From: Telluria aromaticivorans
GTDB taxonomy: Bacteria > Pseudomonadota > Gammaproteobacteria > Burkholderiales > Burkholderiaceae_D
DNA length: 64,000 nucleotides
Direction of reading: 5' to 3'
Assembly (NCBI RefSeq): GCF_013003915.1
Contig: NZ_JABAIV010000008.1
Span: forward strand, 172,949 to 236,948
How positions within the stretch are numbered: position 1 is the first letter of the stretch; every line of letters starts with the position of its first letter. Below are positions 54,681 through 63,738 of this stretch, in pieces. The notes under the pieces are model-generated. The model did not search any database. It worked only from the letters and a program-made list of their open reading frames with translations, and was not told the DNA's origin. Made by a program: the position numbers and the translations under genes.

Positions 54681-55516
54681 GCGCAGTGCTGGAACAGGCC
54701 AGCGCAGTCGTGGTGCGCGAGCTCGAAGTGGGCGGCGCCCAGGGCCCGTTGGCCGCCCGCCTGTACCTGAAAAACGCGGTCGGCGCCCAGGTCAAGCGCG
54801 ACACGCTGATCGTGTTCTTCCATGGCGGCGGTTTTGTCGACGGCGACCTGCAGGAAGCCGACGAATTCCTGCGCCACCTGGCCGAATGCAATGACGAGCG
54901 CGTGGTGCTGGCCTCGAACTACACGCTCGCCACCGTCAGCCCGTTCCCGGCCGCGGTGGAAGATGCCCACGCCGTGCTGCTGTGGACCACGAAGAACAAG
55001 GCGAAGCTTGGCTGGACCGGCAAGAAGCTGGTGGTGGCCGGCATCGAGGCCGGCGCCAACCTGGCCGCCGTGTGCGCCCTGATGGCGCGCGACCGCGCCG
55101 CGCCCAAGCTGGCCGGCCAGATCCTGATCATGCCGATGCTCGACCCTGGCTTGTCCACCGGCTCGATGCGCCAGCTGAACGGCTGCCCGGACCGCGAAAA
55201 GCTGAGCACCGATTGCGCCGCCGCCTACCGCGGCTACCTGCCGCATGCGGCCGACCGCGCGCACCCGTACGCTTCGCCACTGCGTTCGACGCGGTTGAAG
55301 AACCTGCCGCCGGCCCTGATCCTGTCCGCCGAAGACGATCCATTGTGCGACGAGGCCGAACAATACGGCGCCAAACTGATTAACGCCGGCGTGCGCACGA
55401 CGGTGCGTCGCATGCCGCCGGCCCCGCTGCAAGACCCGAACGGGCGCAATGAATGTGCATGCAAGGTGCACGCGCTCGCGGAGATGGCGACCTTCCTTGC
55501 CGGACTGGATCGCTGA
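54677..55516 (+). CDS. LlpE-like alpha/beta-hydrolase, catalytic residues lost
   Basis: 279-residue protein of the hormone-sensitive-lipase-like alpha/beta hydrolase family. The oxyanion motif HGGG (49-52) and the acid-site region DDPLCDE (D221) are conserved. The nucleophile elbow, normally GDSAGG, reads GIEAG (122-126), with glutamate in place of serine. The position of the catalytic histidine, normally PGxxHGF, reads PPAPLQDP (247-254). The frame is intact, so a catalytically dead protein is expressed. In Burkholderia the lipase-like llpE gene occupies the same place before bpeE. A binding or regulatory role is the inference. Confidence 0.85.
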   Translation: MSAVLEQASAVVVRELEVGGAQGPLAARLYLKNAVGAQVKRDTLIVFFHGGGFVDGDLQEADEFLRHLAECNDERVVLASNYTLATVSPFPAAVEDAHAVLLWTTKNKAKLGWTGKKLVVAGIEAGANLAAVCALMARDRAAPKLAGQILIMPMLDPGLSTGSMRQLNGCPDREKLSTDCAAAYRGYLPHAADRAHPYASPLRSTRLKNLPPALILSAEDDPLCDEAEQYGAKLINAGVRTTVRRMPPAPLQDPNGRNECACKVHALAEMATFLAGLDR

Positions 55517-55544
55517 CCGGCCAGCACCAGCTTTAACCCTTAGC

Positions 55545-55591
55545 GCCTCCCCAACCACCGTGCCTTCCAGGCGCGGGGAGGCCCCGTTTTT
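55545..55591 (+). terminator. attenuator-like terminator after the LlpE-like gene
   Basis: Short hairpin CGGGG-AGG-CCCCG (55574-55586) followed directly by TTTTT. The same GGGGAGGC segment (55575-55582) can instead pair with GCCTCCCC upstream (55545-55552), so two structures exclude each other. This is the layout of an attenuator, 40 bases after the stop of the LlpE-like gene and before the pump genes. A related unit recurs about 220 bp later. Confidence 0.55.
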
Positions 55592-55648
55592 CCCAAAATT
55601 CGCCGCCTCGCGCGGCGTGAGGGACCCATTTCAAGAAAGAGGTGAGCC

Positions 55649-55723
55649 ATGAACAAGGCATCTGCACCCCGCGGCATCGACGCCGGCCACCTCGGCGCCA
55701 TGCGCTGCCGATGTCGGGGCTAG
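55649..55723 (+). CDS. possible 24-residue leader peptide before the RND genes
   Basis: Small frame MNKASAPRGIDAGHLGAM... ending in RCRCRG and TAG. It has a very good ribosome-binding site (AGAGGTGA, six bases before ATG), better than those of its neighbours. It lies between two hairpin units in the 364-bp gap in front of the adaptor gene. The Arg/Cys-rich end could be a ribosome-stalling segment. Nothing else supports translation. Confidence 0.45.
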   Translation: MNKASAPRGIDAGHLGAMRCRCRG

Positions 55724-55783
55724 GTCCCGCATCCTGACCTGACCCGCAGCGGTCGGTCCACTCACCAGTAACGAATCCGGCAT

Positions 55784-55819
55784 CCGCGCCTTCAGGCGCG
55801 GAGGGGCCCCCTTTTCCCC
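55784..55819 (+). promoter_or_regulatory. second hairpin unit upstream of the adaptor gene
   Basis: CCGCGCC-TTCA-GGCGCGG (55784-55801), then AGGGGCCCCCTTTTCCCCG. It looks like a diverged copy of the unit at 55560-55594 (both read GCCTTC-AGGCGCGG-GGCCCC-TTTTCCC with gaps). It lies 62 bases before the adaptor start. Weak as a terminator by itself. Confidence 0.45.
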
Positions 55820-55880
55820 GTTTTCTGCTCGCGCCCTCGGCGAGCGACGTTTTTGTCTCCACACATAAGAAAGGTTCATC

Positions 55881-57092
55881 ATGAATAACCACCAACAACG
55901 CAAGGGCAGCGTACGAATCCTGGTGGCTGCGCTCGCAGCCGCGGGCCTGGCAGGCGCCATGCTCACCGGCTGCGCCGACGCCAACAGCAAGGCCGAACCT
56001 GCCGCCGCGCCAGCCGGGCCGCCGGTCTCCGCGGCAGTTGTGTTCGAGAAGCCGGTCGCGGAAACGCAGGAGTTCTCGGGCCGCCTGGAAGCCATCGAAG
56101 TGGTCGAGATCCGCCCGCGCGTCAGTGGCTACATCACCGCCGTCAATTTCAAGCCGGGCGCCGAAGTCAAGAAGGGCGACCTGCTGTTCGTGATCGATCC
56201 GCGTCCCTACCAGGCCGAAGCCGACCGCGCCGGCGCCGCCGCGAATGCCGCCCGTGCCCGTGCCGACCTGGCCCGCCTGGAACTGCAGCGCGCCGAACGG
56301 CTGCTGGCCGACAAGGCCATCGCCCAGCGTGAATTCGACGAGAAATCCGCGGGCCAGAAGGAACTCGACGCCAGCGCCCGCGCCGCCCAGGCGCAGCATG
56401 AAGCGGCGCGCCTGAACCTGGCCTACACCCGGGTGACCGCGCCGATCGACGGCCGCGTCTCGAAAGCCGAGATCACCCTCGGCAACCTGGTCGACGCAAC
56501 GGCGGTACTGACCTCGGTCGTCTCGCTCGATCGCATCTACGCCAGCTTCGACGGCGACGAAGAAACCTACCTGCGCGTCGGCACCCGTGCCCAGCGCGGC
56601 CAGCCGGCTGTCGTGAAAGTGGGCCTGACGAATGAAGAAGGCTTCCCGCACGAAGGCAAGCTCGAATTCGTCGACAACCAGCTCGACGCCACTACCGGCA
56701 GCGTGCGCATGCGCGCCACCCTGGCAAACCCGGACCGCCTGCTGGCGCCCGGCCTGTTCGCCCGCATCCAGGTGGGCAGCGGCGTCGCCGGCAATGCGGT
56801 GGTGATCAACGAGCGCGCCGTCGGCACCGACCAGAGCCGCAAGTACGTGGTGGTGGTCGGTGCCGACAGCAAGGCCGAGTACCGCCCGGTCACGCTCGGT
56901 CCCGTGGTGGACGGCATGCGCGTGGTGCGCAGCGGCCTGAAATCCGGCGAGAAGATCGTCGTCAACGGCCTGCAGCGCGTGCGCCCCGGCGCCCCGGTCA
57001 CGGCGCAGATGGTGGCGATGGACGCCGATCCGACTGCAGCAGCGGCCAAGGGCGGAACCAAGGTCGCCCTGAACACGGCTGGCAAGGAGTAA
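55881..57092 (+). CDS. RND efflux periplasmic adaptor (BpeE/MexE-like)
   Basis: Membrane-fusion lipoprotein of 403 residues with lipobox LTGC at the end of the signal peptide. It links the inner-membrane pump to the outer-membrane channel. It has the barrel-sandwich motif RPRVSGYITAVNFKPGAEVKKGDLLFVIDPRPY, a coiled-coil hairpin (about 110-170) and LAYTRVTAPIDGRVSK. Four bases separate it from the pump gene. Similarity by neighbourhood to BpeE/CeoA; in those systems the substrates include chloramphenicol, trimethoprim and fluoroquinolones (family knowledge). Confidence 0.95.
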   Translation: MNNHQQRKGSVRILVAALAAAGLAGAMLTGCADANSKAEPAAAPAGPPVSAAVVFEKPVAETQEFSGRLEAIEVVEIRPRVSGYITAVNFKPGAEVKKGDLLFVIDPRPYQAEADRAGAAANAARARADLARLELQRAERLLADKAIAQREFDEKSAGQKELDASARAAQAQHEAARLNLAYTRVTAPIDGRVSKAEITLGNLVDATAVLTSVVSLDRIYASFDGDEETYLRVGTRAQRGQPAVVKVGLTNEEGFPHEGKLEFVDNQLDATTGSVRMRATLANPDRLLAPGLFARIQVGSGVAGNAVVINERAVGTDQSRKYVVVVGADSKAEYRPVTLGPVVDGMRVVRSGLKSGEKIVVNGLQRVRPGAPVTAQMVAMDADPTAAAAKGGTKVALNTAGKE

Positions 57093-57096
57093 GAAC

Positions 57097-60000
57097 ATGA
57101 ACTTTTCTAGATTCTTTGTCGACAAGCCGATCTTCGCGGTCGTGCTGTCGGTGATCATCTTCGTCGGCGGCCTGATCTCGATCTTCCAGCTGCCGATCTC
57201 CGAATACCCGGACGTGGTGCCGCCTTCCGTCGTGGTGCGCGCACAGTACCCGGGCGCCAACCCGAAGGTGATCGCCGAAACCGTGGCTGCGCCGCTGGAA
57301 GAGCAGATCAACGGCATCGAGGACATGCTCTACATGACCTCGCAGAACACCTCGGACGGTGCGCTGGCCCTGACCCTGACCTTCGCGATCGGCACCGACA
57401 TCGACCGTGCCGAGAGCCAGGTGCAGAACCGCGTGCAGCGCGCGCTGCCGCGCCTGCCGGAAGAGGTGCGCCAGATCGGCGTGACGACAGTAAAAAGTTC
57501 GCCGAACCTGACCATGGTGGTCCACCTGAATTCGCCGGACGGCCGTTACGACGACCTCTACTTGCGCAATTACGCGGTGCTGAACATCAAGGACCAGCTG
57601 GCGCGCCTGAACGGCATGGGCGAGGTCCAGCTGTTCGGCTCGGGCGACTACGCCATGCGCATCTGGCTCGACCCGCAGAAGGTGGCGGCGCGCGGACTGA
57701 CCGCGGGCGACATCGTGTCCTCGATCCGCGAGCAGAACGTGCAGGTCGCGGCCGGCGTGGTCGGCCAGGGGCCCACCAAGGACGCCCAGTTCCAGCTGAC
57801 CGTGAACACCCAGGGCCGCCTGCAATCGGTCGAGGAATTCGGAGCGATCGTGGTCAAGGCCGGCGAAGATGGCGCCGTCACGCGCCTGAAGGACGTGGCG
57901 CGCCTGGAGATGGGTTCCAGCTCCTACGCGCTGCGCTCGCTGCTGAACAACAAGTCGGCGGTCGCGATCCCGATCTTCGAGGCGCCGAATGCGAATGCGC
58001 TGCAACTGTCGAGCGACGTGCGTGCCAAGATGGACGAACTGTCGAAAGACTTCCCGGAAGGCGTCGAGTACAGCATCGTGTATGACCCGACCCAGTTCGT
58101 GCGCGAGTCGATCGATTCCGTGATCATGACCCTGTTGGAGGCTGTGGTGCTGGTGGCGCTGGTGGTGATCGTCTTCCTGCAGACCTGGCGCGCCTCGATC
58201 ATCCCGCTGCTGGCGGTGCCGGTATCGGTGGTTGGTACCTTTGCCGTGATGCTGATGTTCGGCTTCTCGATCAATACCCTGTCGCTGTTTGGCCTGGTGC
58301 TGGCGATCGGCATCGTGGTCGATGACGCCATCGTGGTGGTGGAAAACGTCGAGCGCAATATCGGCAACGGCTTGAGCCCGCGCGACGCCACCATCCAGGC
58401 GATGAAGGAAGTGTCCGGCCCGATCATCGCCATCGCGCTGGTGCTGTGCGCCGTGTTCGTGCCGATCGCCTTCGTTGCGGGCCTGACCGGCCAGTTCTAT
58501 CGCCAGTTCGCCCTGACCATCGCGATTTCGACCGTGATCTCGGCCTTTGCTTCGCTGACCCTGGCGCCGGCACTCTCGGCTGCGCTGTTGAAAGCCCACG
58601 ACGCGCCGAAAGATGGCCTGACCCGCATCATGGACAAGGTCTTTGGCCGCTTCTTCGCCGCCTTCAACCGCTTCTTCGGCCGTGCCTCGCACAGCTATGA
58701 AGGTGGCGTGAAAACGGTCCTGCGCCGCAAGACCGCGACCCTGGGCGTCTACCTGGCCCTGGGCGTGGCCGCGATCTTCATGTTCAAGGTGGTGCCGCCG
58801 GGCTTCGTGCCGGCCCAGGACAAGGGTTACCTGATCGGCTTCGCACAGTTGCCGGATGCCGCTTCGCTGGACCGCACCGATGCCGTGATCCGCCGCATGT
58901 CGGCCATCGCCAAAGAAATCCCTGGCGTGGAATCGTCGATTGCCTTCCCTGGCCTGTCGATCAACGGCTTCACCAATGCACCGAACGCCGGCATCGTGTT
59001 CACCTCGCTCAAGCCGACCAGCGAACGCAAGGGCAAGGAGCAGTCGGCCGAAGCCATCGCCGCCGAGATCAACAAGCGCATGGGCGCGGTGGAAGACGCC
59101 TTCGTCATGGTCCTGCCGCCGCCCCCGGTGAATGGCCTGGGCACGACCGGCGGCTTCAAGCTGATGCTGGAAGACCGCGGCAACCTCGGTTACGACGCGC
59201 TCTACCAGGCCACGCAGGCGCTGCAGGCCAAGGCTTGGGCCACGCCGCAACTGGCGGGCGTGTTCTCGAGCTACCAGATCAACGTGCCGCAGCTGTTCGC
59301 GGACGTCGACCGGGTCAAGGCCAAGCAGCTCGGCGTGCCGCTGGCGACCATCTACCAGACCTTGCAGGTGAACCTCGGCTCTCTGTACGTGAACGACTTC
59401 AACCAGTTCGGCCGCACTTACCAGGTGCGGGTGCAGGCCGACGCGCAGTTCCGCTCGCAGCCCGAGCAGATCGCCCAGCTCAAGGTGCGCAACGACAAGG
59501 GCGAGATGATCCCGCTGTCGTCGCTGATGCAGGTGAAGGACAGCTATGGCCCGGACCGCGTCCAGCGCTACAACAACTACGTGGCGGCCGACCTGAATGG
59601 CGGCGCGGCCCCGGGCGTCTCGTCGGGCCAGGCGCAAGCCATCATGGAGCAGCTGGCCATGGAGACGCTGCCGAAAGGGATCGCCTACGAATGGACCGAC
59701 CTGACCTACCAGGAGATTTTGTCCGGTAACACCATGGTGTATGTGTTCCCGCTGTGCGTGCTGCTGGTCTTCCTGGTGCTGGCCGCGCAGTACGAAAGCT
59801 GGACCCTTCCGCTGGCGGTGATCCTGATCGTGCCGATGTCGATCCTGTGCGCGCTGATCGGCGTGAAGCTGACCGGCGGCGACAACAACATCTTCACCCA
59901 GATCGCGCTGTTCGTGCTGGTGGGGCTGGCCTCGAAGAACGCGATCCTGATCGTGGAATTCGCTAGAGAACTGGAAGACCATGGCCGCAGCGTCGTCGAA

Positions 60001-60279
60001 GCCGCTCTGGAAGCAAGCCGGCTGCGCCTGCGTCCGATCCTGATGACCTCGATCGCTTTCATCATGGGCGTGGTGCCGCTGGTGTTCTCGACCGGCGCCG
60101 GCGCCGAGATGCGCCATGCGATGGGTGTGGCGGTGTTCTTCGGCATGCTGGGCGTGACCTTCTTCGGCCTGTTCCTGACGCCGCTGTTCTATGTCTTGCT
60201 GCGTACGTTCGCCAAGCGTTTCGAGAAAAAAGTCCCGGCCGCGAAAACCCCGGTCCTGGACCTGGAAGGAGTGCATTGA
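57097..60279 (+). CDS. RND efflux pump, HAE1 family (BpeF/MexF-like)
   Basis: Proton-driven inner-membrane drug exporter of 1060 residues, the length of MexF/BpeF. It starts MNFSRFFVDKPIFAVVLSV and has 12 predicted membrane helices with two large periplasmic loops. TM4 has FGLVLAIGIVVDDAIVVVENVERN with the two proton-relay aspartates. The TM10 region has GLASKNAILIVEFARE with the proton-relay lysine, and TM11 holds LRPILMTSIAFIMGVVPL. It is complete and in frame. It follows the adaptor by four bases and is followed by the channel gene after one base. Confidence 0.97.
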   Translation: MNFSRFFVDKPIFAVVLSVIIFVGGLISIFQLPISEYPDVVPPSVVVRAQYPGANPKVIAETVAAPLEEQINGIEDMLYMTSQNTSDGALALTLTFAIGTDIDRAESQVQNRVQRALPRLPEEVRQIGVTTVKSSPNLTMVVHLNSPDGRYDDLYLRNYAVLNIKDQLARLNGMGEVQLFGSGDYAMRIWLDPQKVAARGLTAGDIVSSIREQNVQVAAGVVGQGPTKDAQFQLTVNTQGRLQSVEEFGAIVVKAGEDGAVTRLKDVARLEMGSSSYALRSLLNNKSAVAIPIFEAPNANALQLSSDVRAKMDELSKDFPEGVEYSIVYDPTQFVRESIDSVIMTLLEAVVLVALVVIVFLQTWRASIIPLLAVPVSVVGTFAVMLMFGFSINTLSLFGLVLAIGIVVDDAIVVVENVERNIGNGLSPRDATIQAMKEVSGPIIAIALVLCAVFVPIAFVAGLTGQFYRQFALTIAISTVISAFASLTLAPALSAALLKAHDAPKDGLTRIMDKVFGRFFAAFNRFFGRASHSYEGGVKTVLRRKTATLGVYLALGVAAIFMFKVVPPGFVPAQDKGYLIGFAQLPDAASLDRTDAVIRRMSAIAKEIPGVESSIAFPGLSINGFTNAPNAGIVFTSLKPTSERKGKEQSAEAIAAEINKRMGAVEDAFVMVLPPPPVNGLGTTGGFKLMLEDRGNLGYDALYQATQALQAKAWATPQLAGVFSSYQINVPQLFADVDRVKAKQLGVPLATIYQTLQVNLGSLYVNDFNQFGRTYQVRVQADAQFRSQPEQIAQLKVRNDKGEMIPLSSLMQVKDSYGPDRVQRYNNYVAADLNGGAAPGVSSGQAQAIMEQLAMETLPKGIAYEWTDLTYQEILSGNTMVYVFPLCVLLVFLVLAAQYESWTLPLAVILIVPMSILCALIGVKLTGGDNNIFTQIALFVLVGLASKNAILIVEFARELEDHGRSVVEAALEASRLRLRPILMTSIAFIMGVVPLVFSTGAGAEMRHAMGVAVFFGMLGVTFFGLFLTPLFYVLLRTFAKRFEKKVPAAKTPVLDLEGVH

Positions 60280-60280
60280 A

Positions 60281-61762
60281 ATGAACAACATGATCGCAAG
60301 GGGCGTGGCCCCGCTGTTGGCGGCGCTGCTGCTCACCGCCTGCGCCACCCCCGACTTCAAGCAGCCGGCCATCGAGACGCCGACGGCGTTCCGCGAGTCG
60401 CAGACAGCGGTGGTCGAGGGCGTCGACGGCGCCCGCTGGAAGCCGGCACAGCCGGCCGAACAGCAGCCGCGCGGCGAATGGTGGCTGGCTTTCCAGGACC
60501 CCGCGCTCACCGCGCTGGTGCAGGAAGCCACGGCCAACAACGCGAACCTGTCGGTGGCGGCAAGCCGCGTCAAGCAGGCGAGGGCGATTGCGGGTATCGC
60601 CAATGCCGACCGCATGCCGCAGGTCGGCCTCGGCATCGGCGCCCAGCGCGCCCGCCCGTCGGCCCTGGAAGCAGGCCAGCCGCAGGGCACGCCCATTCAG
60701 CCGCAAACCAGCTATTCAGCCAGCCTGAGCGCCAGCTACGAAGTCGATTTGTTCGGCCGCGTGGCGGCCGGCGTCTCGGCGGCGAAGGGCGATGCGGCCA
60801 CCAGTGAGGCGAACTACCGTTCGGTGCTGCTGGCCCTGCAGGCGGACGTCGCGCAAACCTATTTCCGCCTGCGCGCGCTCGATGCCGAGCTGGATACGGT
60901 GGCGCAGACGGTGAACTTGCGTAACGAAAGCGTGAAGCTGACCCAGCGCCGCTTCGACCTGGGCGATATCGGTGAATTCGATTTGTCGCGTGCCCGCACC
61001 GAATTGGCGACAGCGCGCGCAGAAGCGATCGGCCTGCAGCGCCAGCGCGCGACCACCGAGCATGCGCTGGCGGTCCTGCTGGGCAAACCGGCGGCGAACT
61101 ACATCGCCGGCCCGAGCCCGCTGCTGGACGCCACCCTGCTGCCGGCGATTCCCGCCGGCCTGCCGTCCTCGCTGCTGGAGCGCCGTCCCGATATCAATGC
61201 CGCCCAGCGTGCGATGGAAGCATCGAACGCCCGCATCGGCGTGGCGCGCGGCGCGATGTTCCCGGCCTTGACCATCAGCGCGGCCGGAGGCGGCATCGGC
61301 GGCGCCTTTTCCGACGTGTTCCGCTGGAGCAGCCGTTCGTGGGTGCTGGGCTTGTTGACCTCGCTGCCGATCATCGACGGCGGCCGCAACCGCGCCAATG
61401 TCGAGCGCAGCGAAGCGGTGCTGGAAGAATCGGTGGGCGTCTACCGCCAGAGCGTGCTCACGGCCTTTGCCGAAGTCGAGGACAACCTGGCTGGCCTGCG
61501 CATCCTGGGTGGACAGGCCGAGCAGATCGACGCGGCCCAGGTCTCGGCGCGGCGCTCGGCCGACCTGGCGCAGAAGCTGTATGACGCCGGCCGCTCCAGC
61601 TACATCGAGCTGCTGGACGCGCAGCGCAACCTGGCGACAGTGGAACGCGCGGCCGTCCAGCTGCGCGGCAACCGTGCGGTGACGACGGTGGCCTTGATTC
61701 GTTCGCTCGGCGGCGGGTGGGATGCTGGTCGCATCGATAACGCTTCGGTCGCCATGAAATAA
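60281..61762 (+). CDS. outer-membrane efflux channel lipoprotein (OprC/OprM-like, NodT family)
   Basis: TolC-type channel of 493 residues with lipobox LLTAC at the end of the signal peptide (MNNMIARGVAPLLAALLLTAC). It has two OEP repeats (about 75-265 and 290-475) with WWLAFQDPALTALVQEA, YEVDLFGRV and LLERRPDINAAQRAMEASNARIGVAR. The start is the ATG two bases after the pump stop (TGA A ATG). It completes the tripartite pump. A strong terminator follows 30 bp after its stop. Confidence 0.95.
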   Translation: MNNMIARGVAPLLAALLLTACATPDFKQPAIETPTAFRESQTAVVEGVDGARWKPAQPAEQQPRGEWWLAFQDPALTALVQEATANNANLSVAASRVKQARAIAGIANADRMPQVGLGIGAQRARPSALEAGQPQGTPIQPQTSYSASLSASYEVDLFGRVAAGVSAAKGDAATSEANYRSVLLALQADVAQTYFRLRALDAELDTVAQTVNLRNESVKLTQRRFDLGDIGEFDLSRARTELATARAEAIGLQRQRATTEHALAVLLGKPAANYIAGPSPLLDATLLPAIPAGLPSSLLERRPDINAAQRAMEASNARIGVARGAMFPALTISAAGGGIGGAFSDVFRWSSRSWVLGLLTSLPIIDGGRNRANVERSEAVLEESVGVYRQSVLTAFAEVEDNLAGLRILGGQAEQIDAAQVSARRSADLAQKLYDAGRSSYIELLDAQRNLATVERAAVQLRGNRAVTTVALIRSLGGGWDAGRIDNASVAMK

Positions 61763-61791
61763 GCCAGTTCTCCAGGTGTTTCTGCCCTTTG

Positions 61792-61822
61792 CGGCGGGTA
61801 CGCGAGTGCCCGCCGTTTTTTT
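61792..61822 (+). terminator. Rho-independent terminator of the efflux operon
   Basis: CGGCGGG-N10-CCCGCCG followed by seven T, 30 bp after the channel gene stop. Confidence 0.92.
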
Positions 61823-61925
61823 CTTCCATTGGGGAGAGCGCGTGCTGTCCTGTGTTCTTCCTCTAGCACGACAGGCGCGCTTGCCTGTATAAATACGGAT
61901 CTTTCACAGCGATGGAGACCTGGAC

Positions 61926-62534
61926 ATGTTCAAGCGACTGGCAGCAGAAGCCCTCGGCATCAGCGATATCGGCGTGATCGTCGCGCCTGCGGATTACGAC
62001 AAGGTCGACGCCGACGACTACCTGTTCTCGGAAGACGGCGAACAGATTTTCTTCCTCATCAAGAGCAAGAAGGACGAGTATTGCTTCACCAACCTCGCCC
62101 TGATCCACGTCGACGGCGATTCCGCCGTGTCGTCGAAGCGGTCGATCAAGCGCTACGAATACGCATCCTCCCGCATCGCCAATGTCAGTATCGAGACTGC
62201 CGGCACCCTGGACATGGACGTCGAACTCAAATTCAACGCGGGCGAAACCGCCTTCAATATCGATATCAAGAAATCCCACATCGAACAAATCAAGGATATC
62301 TACAAGGCCTTGTACTCGATCGGCAAGCAGCAGCACCGCGATGCGGTCGGCCGCGACAACGCCCTGCGCGCGCTCGACGCCACCGCTGCGATGCACAAGC
62401 TGAATGCGGTGCCGGCTGGCGGCAGCGTGGCCAGCCAGTTCGGCGATTTGCTGGCTGCCGTGAATACCGCCGTGCTGGAGACGCATACCCGGCGCGACTT
62501 CAGCGACACCTTCAGCAAATACATCCACAGCTGA
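61926..62534 (+). CDS. bacterial PH-domain protein (YvbH type)
   Basis: 202-residue protein with an N-terminal bacterial PH domain (about 20-130, with DDYLFSEDGEQIFFLIKSKKDEYCFTN and SSKRSIKRYEY) and a C-terminal helical region that matches the YvbH extension seen in Bacillus homologues. It probably forms a ring-shaped oligomer (family knowledge). The cellular role is unknown. It stands alone after the terminator of the efflux operon, with a ribosome-binding site GGAGA before the ATG. Confidence 0.85.
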   Translation: MFKRLAAEALGISDIGVIVAPADYDKVDADDYLFSEDGEQIFFLIKSKKDEYCFTNLALIHVDGDSAVSSKRSIKRYEYASSRIANVSIETAGTLDMDVELKFNAGETAFNIDIKKSHIEQIKDIYKALYSIGKQQHRDAVGRDNALRALDATAAMHKLNAVPAGGSVASQFGDLLAAVNTAVLETHTRRDFSDTFSKYIHS

Positions 62535-62613
62535 TACGGATCATGGCCGCGGCCCGGTTCTACACGGGCCCGTAGCGTGGAGTGTGTCTGGCGGCAGGGA
62601 CTACAATGCCCCG

Positions 62614-63120
62614 ATGCTGCCTTCCACCGACATTCCGCCTTCCGCGGCCCTGACTGGGCTCGCCCCTGTGATCGCGCCCAGCATCCGCGTGCTGGTCCTC
62701 GGCAGCTTCCCCGGCGCCGCCTCGCTCGCCGCGCAGCAGTATTACGCCCATCCGCGCAACCAGTTCTGGAAGCTAGTCGGTGCCTTGGTCGGAGAAGACC
62801 TGAATTCGTTACCTTATGCCGAACGCCTGCCGCGCCTTCTCGCGCATCGCTTCGGTTTGTGGGACGTGCTGGCGGGATGCGAACGCAAAGGTAGTCTCGA
62901 TTCCGCGATCCGCAATCCGGCTGCCAATGACTTCGAACGGCTTCACCGCTTGTGTCCCGAACTGGAAACAGTCGGGTTCAATGGGCAGACATCGGGCAAG
63001 TTCGCGCCGCAGTTTGCGCAGCATGGCTATCGCGTTGTCGTGCTGCCGTCGAGTTCGCCGGCGCATATGGCGCTCAGTTTCGAGCAGAAGCTGGCCCACT
63101 GGCGCGAACTGATTGGCTAA
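62614..63120 (+). CDS. DNA-deoxyinosine glycosylase (uracil-DNA glycosylase superfamily)
   Basis: 168-residue base-excision repair enzyme that removes hypoxanthine (deaminated adenine) from DNA. The family motifs are visible: VLGSFPGAASLAAQQYYAHPRNQFW (motif 1 region), GLWDVLAGCER, GFNGQTSGKFAPQF and LPSSSPAHMALSFEQKLAHW (motif 2). The ATG at 62614 is chosen; a non-conserved ten-codon extension is possible. Monocistronic. Confidence 0.93.
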   Translation: MLPSTDIPPSAALTGLAPVIAPSIRVLVLGSFPGAASLAAQQYYAHPRNQFWKLVGALVGEDLNSLPYAERLPRLLAHRFGLWDVLAGCERKGSLDSAIRNPAANDFERLHRLCPELETVGFNGQTSGKFAPQFAQHGYRVVVLPSSSPAHMALSFEQKLAHWRELIG

Positions 63121-63186
63121 TCGACTCGTAGCGGCTCTTGCCAGCGCCATCATTTTAGGCAGCCCGGTCCGAACGCTGGTATTTGT

Positions 63187-63738
63187 CTAACCCACATCGC
63201 GGTATTCATTCATGAGCTCATCCATTTCGTCACCTAAGCCGTAGCCCAAGTCATGGCTAAGCCGACTCGTTTCGTGAAGACGCGCTAACAAATGTGTGCG
63301 TTGTGCCGGGGTAAGTGTCGTAGTCGACTTCAAGGCCAGCGCAAACATGCCCATCAGTGAAGCGAAAAAATCTTCATCTGAGAGTCCGACCTCGCGACAA
63401 AAGCCTACGGCCTGCTCGCAATAGAATGTCATCAACTCAGCTAGTTCGTCGGGACGGCCAACGGCCTTCTTGTAATCGCCTATGGCTTTCTTTGCCTTGG
63501 CGATCGAAATGTCCTGAGCCCGGGAAACGTCCGGCCAGATCCAGCGCGAAATCGACGTTTTGTAAGTCAGCAGTGGATCGGTGCCGAGTCCAAATCGCGC
63601 GTGCAGAAATGCCTGATTTTCTTTGCTGGAAGAGTATAGGTCCTGGAGCAAGGCCAGGACACGGGCACGGTCGAAGTCTGCCAATATCGTTTTGACATCA
63701 CTCCAGCCTGGAGATTTTTTCTTGTTTGCTTCTTTCAT
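63187..63738 (-). CDS. DUF6155-like hypothetical protein
   Basis: 183-residue helical protein that resembles the DUF6155 family in layout: VLALLQDLYSSSKENQAFLHARFG near the start, ISIAKAKKAIGDYKKAVGRPDELAELMTFYCEQAVGFC in the middle and a phenylalanine-rich FFASLMGMFALALK. The function of this family is not known. Base composition is lower in GC than all genes to its left, and codon use includes several AT-rich codons, so recent acquisition is possible. Nothing next to it suggests a partner. Confidence 0.7.
   Translation of the reverse strand: MKEANKKKSPGWSDVKTILADFDRARVLALLQDLYSSSKENQAFLHARFGLGTDPLLTYKTSISRWIWPDVSRAQDISIAKAKKAIGDYKKAVGRPDELAELMTFYCEQAVGFCREVGLSDEDFFASLMGMFALALKSTTTLTPAQRTHLLARLHETSRLSHDLGYGLGDEMDELMNEYRDVG

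Noticed and set aside
56998..60696. Very long open frame on the minus strand opposite the RND pump and channel genes
   Set aside because: It is antisense to a clear RND pump. Its translation is His/Arg/Asp-rich with no domain. GC-rich genes commonly leave such open antisense frames.
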